Position numbers and translations under genes: made by a program. This document shows positions 34,477-38,226 of a stretch of DNA of 38,226 nucleotides, piece by piece; position 1 is the first letter of the stretch, and each line of letters opens with the position of its first letter. Origin of the DNA: Campylobacteraceae bacterium (GTDB lineage Bacteria; Campylobacterota; Campylobacteria; Campylobacterales; Sulfurospirillaceae). The notes below the pieces were generated by a model. It saw nothing but the letters and a program-made list of their open reading frames with translations. It did not search any database and was not told the DNA's origin. The stretch lies in assembly GCA_027055635.1 (NCBI GenBank), contig JALUMZ010000111.1:1-38226 (forward strand), in the 5' to 3' direction.

Positions 34477-35619
34477 TCAATTTTTTATGCTATTTATAAT
34501 TTTTATGCTACTCATAACAAAAATAACTTCAAAAATACTTGCTAAAATAAAAGAGAGATAGGTAAAGTGATCGATGCTTTGTGAATGATATGCAATAGTC
34601 GCAACAGCTATAAGAAGAGTGAGGGGCATAGAGTGAGATAGTGCAAAAAGAGATATCTCTTTTAAGTTAAGAGTATTTATAAAAACAAAAGAGGCGATAA
34701 TCCTGGATCCTATCATCAAAGAGGTTATCAAGAGAGTATTTAATACTAAATCTGTTGATAGTAAGGATTTGAGCTCAAATGTAGAGCCTATATATATGAA
34801 GAATATAGGAACTAAAAAACCAAAACCAAATGATGAGAGCTTTTGTGGTAATTCTTGTTTGTGTTCAAAAAAGGTATTTATGAAAATGCCAGCTACAAAA
34901 GCACCGAAAGCAACCTCTAAATGCAAAAATAACATGATAGCAATGAGAACGAAAAATATGGCCATAGATAGTCTTATGTCTTTTTCTTCTTTATCAACAT
35001 GGGGCATGAGAAAAGTTTTTAGTTCAGGATGCCACCAAAACAGGATATTTAGAAGTCTAAACAGCACAACCATAGATAAGAGAAATAGTATCAGATATAT
35101 TACGGTTTCATATAGTTTAGTCCCTAAACCAAACTCTAGTGAAGCACCGGCCAAAGTTAGAAGTATGATAGATGTTAACTCGCCCATAGTGCCTACTATC
35201 ATTGATAAATTTAACCATTTTGTCTCTTTATCATACTCTTTGTATAGAGTCAAAATCAGCCCCACCGATAGCATCGGCAATAAAATTATCAAAATTTTAT
35301 TAAGATTCAAATAGTATATCGCCATAAATGAAATCACATATAAAAAGACCAAGTATAAAATCCCCTCTTTGATGACAGATCTCTTTTTGCTTGTAAAGAT
35401 TCTTAAATCCACCTCCATTCCTGCCATAAACATAAGATAGAAAAATCCAACATCGGCAAGCAGATTAAATAGATAGTGATCGCTAAGAAATCCAAAAAAA
35501 GTAGCAATTGAGCCAAATATAATCTCAACTGCAGGAGAGGGAATATGAAAATATTTGGAGAAAAAAGGAGAAAGAGAGAGAATCACTGAGATAGTGATTA
35601 TGATAGTTATCTCATGCAT
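34477..35619 (-). CDS. CPA2-type cation/proton antiporter (Kef/NapA-like)
   Basis: A 380-residue integral membrane protein with 11-12 hydrophobic segments and the Na+/H+ exchanger fold of the CPA2 family: PSPAVEIIFGSI near residue 28, FLMFMAGMEVDL-type FYLMFMAGMEVDLR, and VAFGAFVAGIFI with FLVPIFFIYIGSTFEL later. There is no cytoplasmic RCK/TrkA-N domain, so it is a short, unregulated type rather than full KefB/C. The transported ion (Na+ or K+) is not known. It begins within the end of bioB (8-base overlap), so it may be the last gene of the topA-bioB transcript. Confidence 0.8.
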   Translation of the reverse strand: MHEITIIITISVILSLSPFFSKYFHIPSPAVEIIFGSIATFFGFLSDHYLFNLLADVGFFYLMFMAGMEVDLRIFTSKKRSVIKEGILYLVFLYVISFMAIYYLNLNKILIILLPMLSVGLILTLYKEYDKETKWLNLSMIVGTMGELTSIILLTLAGASLEFGLGTKLYETVIYLILFLLSMVVLFRLLNILFWWHPELKTFLMPHVDKEEKDIRLSMAIFFVLIAIMLFLHLEVAFGAFVAGIFINTFFEHKQELPQKLSSFGFGFLVPIFFIYIGSTFELKSLLSTDLVLNTLLITSLMIGSRIIASFVFINTLNLKEISLFALSHSMPLTLLIAVATIAYHSQSIDHFTYLSFILASIFEVIFVMSSIKIINSIKN

Positions 35620-36457
35620 TGCAGTATTGGGCTATATCATATCCGGCATTTATTATCATTTGTATATCTTTGTTTGGTTTGTTTCCCATTGTTGTAAGGT
35701 AGTTGCCTATCACTATGGAGTTTGCGCCGGCATCAAAGATTTGTGCTTGCTTTGTCTTAAATGTAATCTCTCTACCGCCTGCTACCATCAATCTAACATC
35801 TGGAAGTTCACTTCTTGTATATTTTATAATTGCAAGTGCCAAATCTTCATCTAGAGGCTCTTTCTTGATAGGAAGTGCAGAATTTGGATGAAAGAAGTTT
35901 AAAGGAACAGTAAATGGATTTAGCGATTTTATACTTTGAATAAACGATACTCTATCATCTTCACTTTCACCAAGCCCAAATATTCCACCGCTTACAAGTC
36001 TAAGTTTGGCCTCCTTTACATGTAGGCATGTCTGATACCTTTGCTCCCAAGAGTGGGTAGTGCAGAGAGTCTTGTAAAATTTCCTAGAGCTTTCTAAATT
36101 GTGGTTATAGAGATCAACGCCGGCACTTTTTAAGCTTTTGAGTTGGTTTAGGTTTGCAAGACCATTGCAGGCTATGATGTTAAGCTCTTTTACCTCTCTT
36201 TTTACAGCTTCGCAAGCTCTACAGACAAAGTCTAGTTTTTTATCATCTAGCCCTTTTCCGGAAGTTACGAGACAAAAACCTACAGCGCCATTTGCTTTCG
36301 CAATTTTTGCCTCTTCTACTATTTGGTTTATCTCTTTGTGCTTATATCTCTGTATATCGGCATGGTGCTTTGCGCTTTGTGTGCAAAACCCACAATCTTC
36401 AGCACAACTCCCACTAGAGATATTGCTAATAGCGCATAAAAAAACCTCTTTTGACAT
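35612..36457 (-). CDS. bioB: Biotin synthase (short epsilon-type)
   Basis: Radical-SAM enzyme that inserts sulfur into dethiobiotin. C18, C22 and C25 in CAEDCGFCTQS bind the SAM [4Fe-4S] cluster. NGLANLNQL, DLYNHNLESS, GGIFGLGES, PLNFFHPNSALP and VAGGREITF fit BioB. At 281 residues it lacks the about 40-residue N-terminal extension of E. coli BioB, as is usual in Campylobacterota. The start codon overlaps the topA stop as TAATG. The antiporter gene overlaps its end. Confidence 0.92.
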   Translation of the reverse strand: MSKEVFLCAISNISSGSCAEDCGFCTQSAKHHADIQRYKHKEINQIVEEAKIAKANGAVGFCLVTSGKGLDDKKLDFVCRACEAVKREVKELNIIACNGLANLNQLKSLKSAGVDLYNHNLESSRKFYKTLCTTHSWEQRYQTCLHVKEAKLRLVSGGIFGLGESEDDRVSFIQSIKSLNPFTVPLNFFHPNSALPIKKEPLDEDLALAIIKYTRSELPDVRLMVAGGREITFKTKQAQIFDAGANSIVIGNYLTTMGNKPNKDIQMIINAGYDIAQYCNA

Positions 36458-38226
36458 TAGGCATCCTCTTTGTATTTACACTTTGGACACTCAAAAATCT
36501 GTTTTTTTCTAAGTTCTCTAGTTACCATCATCTCTCCACATTCAGGACATTTTTTGTTTGTCGGCTGGTGCGTTGAGACAAATTTGCATTTTGGATAGTT
36601 TGAGCAACCGTAAAACTTGCCTCTGCGAGAAAATCTCTCCACTATATCCCCACCGCATAGTGGGCATTTTACACCTTCTACTATCACTTTGGCTTTTTTT
36701 TCTGCTTTGCCTAGATTTTTGGTGTATTTGCATTTTGGAAAGGTGCTACAGGATATAAACTCTCCAAATCTTCCTTTTCTCTTGACCAATTCAGCCCCAC
36801 ACTCAGGGCACATCTCGCCGGTAGGCACTATCACCTTGAGGCTCTTTATATTTTTCTTTCCTTTTTCTATATTTTCCATAAAAGGAGTGTAAAAATCACT
36901 GAGTGTTTTTTGCCAATCTGCCTTATCCATAGCAATTAAGTCTAGTGTCTCTTCCATATCAGAAGTAAATGAGCTATCAACTACTCTTGGAAAGTTTTTC
37001 TCTAGCAAATCTATAACCGTAAATGCGATTTCTGTTGGAATTATCTGTTTTTTCTCTATAGTTATATAGCTTCTAGCTACCAAAGTTGAGATTGTCGGAG
37101 CATAAGTAGATGGCCGTCCGATACCAAGGGATTCTAATTTTTTTATCAAACTGGCTTCAGAGTATCTTGAGGGTGGTTCTGTGAAGTGTTGATTTGCATC
37201 TAGCTTGCTTAACTCGACCTCTTGCCCCTCTTTCAAATCAGGTAGCAGTTTGTCTTTATCGCTTGCTCCATATACTCTGTAAAATCCATCAAAAAGAAGT
37301 TTTCTTCCACTTGCTTTAAATTTCCCGCTTTTGGATTCAAAGATGAGTGTTTGAGACTCAAAAAGAGCACTATTCATTTGAGATGCCAAAAAACGATTGT
37401 AGATTAAAGAGTAGAGTTTTAGTTCATCAGGTTTTAAAAACTCCTTTGCTTTTTGTGGTGTAAAATCCAACAGAGTTGGTCGTATAGCTTCATGTGCCTC
37501 TTGTGCACCTTTGCTTTTTGATTTATAGTATTTTGGTTTTGCAGGAAGGTACTTTTCTCCAAAATTTTCTAAAATCTGCTCTCTTGCAGCCTCTATCGCC
37601 TCTTTGGCAACATTTAGTGAGTCGGTTCTCATATAGGTGATAACCCCTTGAGTTCCTTTGTGCGTCTTTACCCCTTCGTAGAGTGTTTGGGCTAACATCA
37701 TAGTTTTTTTAGGCGAGAAGCCTAGTGAACTAGAAGCACTTTGTTGAAGGGTTGAGGTCATAAAAGCCGGACTTGGAGAGCTTTTTCTCTGCTTCTTCTC
37801 TATCTTGCCAACTCTGAAGTTTTCACCCAAGAGTCTGTTTTTTATCTCATTTGCTCTATCGCTGTTTGTGATTGTCATTTTTTCTATTTTTTTGGCATCA
37901 AATTCAACCAATAGGGATTCTATATTTTTGTTAAAAAGAGCGTCTATGCTCCAAAACTCAACCGGTTTAAAAGCTCTTATCTCTTTTTCTCTATCGACTA
38001 CTATCTTTAGGGTTGAGCTTTGAACACGCCCTGCACTTAAGCCTTTTTGTACTTTAGAAGCTAAAAGTGGGGAGAGTTTGTATCCTACTATCCTATCAAG
38101 TAGTCTTCTTGTTTGCTGAGCATTTATGCTTGAAAAATCAAGTTTTCTTGGGTTGTCAAGTGCATGTTGTATGGCATTTTTTGTGATTTCATGAAAAACT
38201 ATACGAGGAAGCTCTTGGGGTTTTTT
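36457..38226 (-). CDS. topA: DNA topoisomerase I, type IA (5' part beyond the window)
   Basis: The frame is open to the window edge, so the N-terminal Toprim and part of the core are missing here. Visible: FHEITKNAIQHAL, QQTRRLLDRIVGYKLSPLL, SAGRVQSS, then the catalytic-tyrosine segment GVITYMRTDS, and IGRPSTYAPTI. The C-terminus has three four-cysteine zinc ribbons, for example CPECGAELVKRKGRFGEF, CPLCGGDIV and CPECGEMMV. It relaxes negative supercoils. The coding sequence continues past 37911, so an internal TTG there is not the start. bioB follows by a TAATG overlap. Confidence 0.93.
   Translation of the reverse strand, partial: KKPQELPRIVFHEITKNAIQHALDNPRKLDFSSINAQQTRRLLDRIVGYKLSPLLASKVQKGLSAGRVQSSTLKIVVDREKEIRAFKPVEFWSIDALFNKNIESLLVEFDAKKIEKMTITNSDRANEIKNRLLGENFRVGKIEKKQRKSSPSPAFMTSTLQQSASSSLGFSPKKTMMLAQTLYEGVKTHKGTQGVITYMRTDSLNVAKEAIEAAREQILENFGEKYLPAKPKYYKSKSKGAQEAHEAIRPTLLDFTPQKAKEFLKPDELKLYSLIYNRFLASQMNSALFESQTLIFESKSGKFKASGRKLLFDGFYRVYGASDKDKLLPDLKEGQEVELSKLDANQHFTEPPSRYSEASLIKKLESLGIGRPSTYAPTISTLVARSYITIEKKQIIPTEIAFTVIDLLEKNFPRVVDSSFTSDMEETLDLIAMDKADWQKTLSDFYTPFMENIEKGKKNIKSLKVIVPTGEMCPECGAELVKRKGRFGEFISCSTFPKCKYTKNLGKAEKKAKVIVEGVKCPLCGGDIVERFSRRGKFYGCSNYPKCKFVSTHQPTNKKCPECGEMMVTRELRKKQIFECPKCKYKEDA

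Noticed and set aside
37805..37911. topA starting at 37911
   Set aside because: The frame is open and clearly topoisomerase-like (for example QQTRRLLDRIVG) upstream to the window edge. The gene is truncated by the window.

Overview
The window is AT-rich, densely packed chromosomal DNA from a member of the Campylobacterota (Epsilonproteobacteria), most like the Sulfurimonas/Sulfurovum group of sulfur-respiring bacteria. This rests on content and order seen here: a PsrABC-type molybdoenzyme operon, the futalosine-route gene mqnD next to fliQ and murB, a short-type bioB, and the recA-eno-(FtsB-like)-(AMIN protein) cluster known from Campylobacter relatives. The exact genus is inferred. No rRNA, tRNA, CRISPR array, integrase or insertion sequence was seen.

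Layout. 1-5.0 kb: a polysulfide/thiosulfate reductase operon (psrABC) followed by a small secreted Cys-containing protein with its own promoter, a palindromic leader and a terminator. 5.0-7.6 kb (minus): moaC, a YbeD-like protein, a long coiled-coil protein of unknown function and a LUD-domain protein. 7.6-7.9 kb: a 79-bp tandem repeat ending in a 28-bp perfect hairpin. 7.9-13.5 kb: aminotransferase, outer-membrane phospholipase A, DMT exporter, then leuC-mobA on the minus strand with a truncated Dabb-domain remnant, and a flavin reductase-like protein. 13.6-21.4 kb (plus): an NFACT/RqcH-like protein, a MITE-like structured repeat, a small charged protein, then cdsA-dxr-uracil permease-GGDEF/EAL. 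21.4-23.8 kb (minus): znuABC zinc uptake. 23.8 kb: tsaD. 24.8-27.4 kb (minus): a SsuABC/TauABC-type importer with a structured leader. 27.7-29.8 kb (minus): mqnD-fliQ-murB. 29.9-33.1 kb (plus): recA-eno-FtsB-like-AMIN. 33.1-38.2 kb (minus): gltA, then topA (cut by the window edge)-bioB-Na+/H+ antiporter.

How the genes fit together. PsrA needs bis-MGD molybdenum cofactor, and two cofactor genes (moaC, mobA) lie in the same window. MqnD serves menaquinone synthesis, and menaquinone is the usual electron donor to PsrC. The rest is housekeeping: citrate synthase, enolase, isoprenoid, phospholipid, peptidoglycan, biotin and leucine synthesis, tRNA t6A modification, recombination and DNA topology.

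The coding part is ordinary. The less-explained signal is in the gaps. There are at least three kinds of structured intergenic sequence (7.7-7.9 kb, 14.9-15.0 kb with a relative at 27.4-27.5 kb, and 28.5-28.6 kb), a candidate small RNA whose terminator lies inside the end of murB, a terminator hairpin embedded in another gene's last codons, and a mobA gene that appears to lack any ATG, GTG or TTG start.
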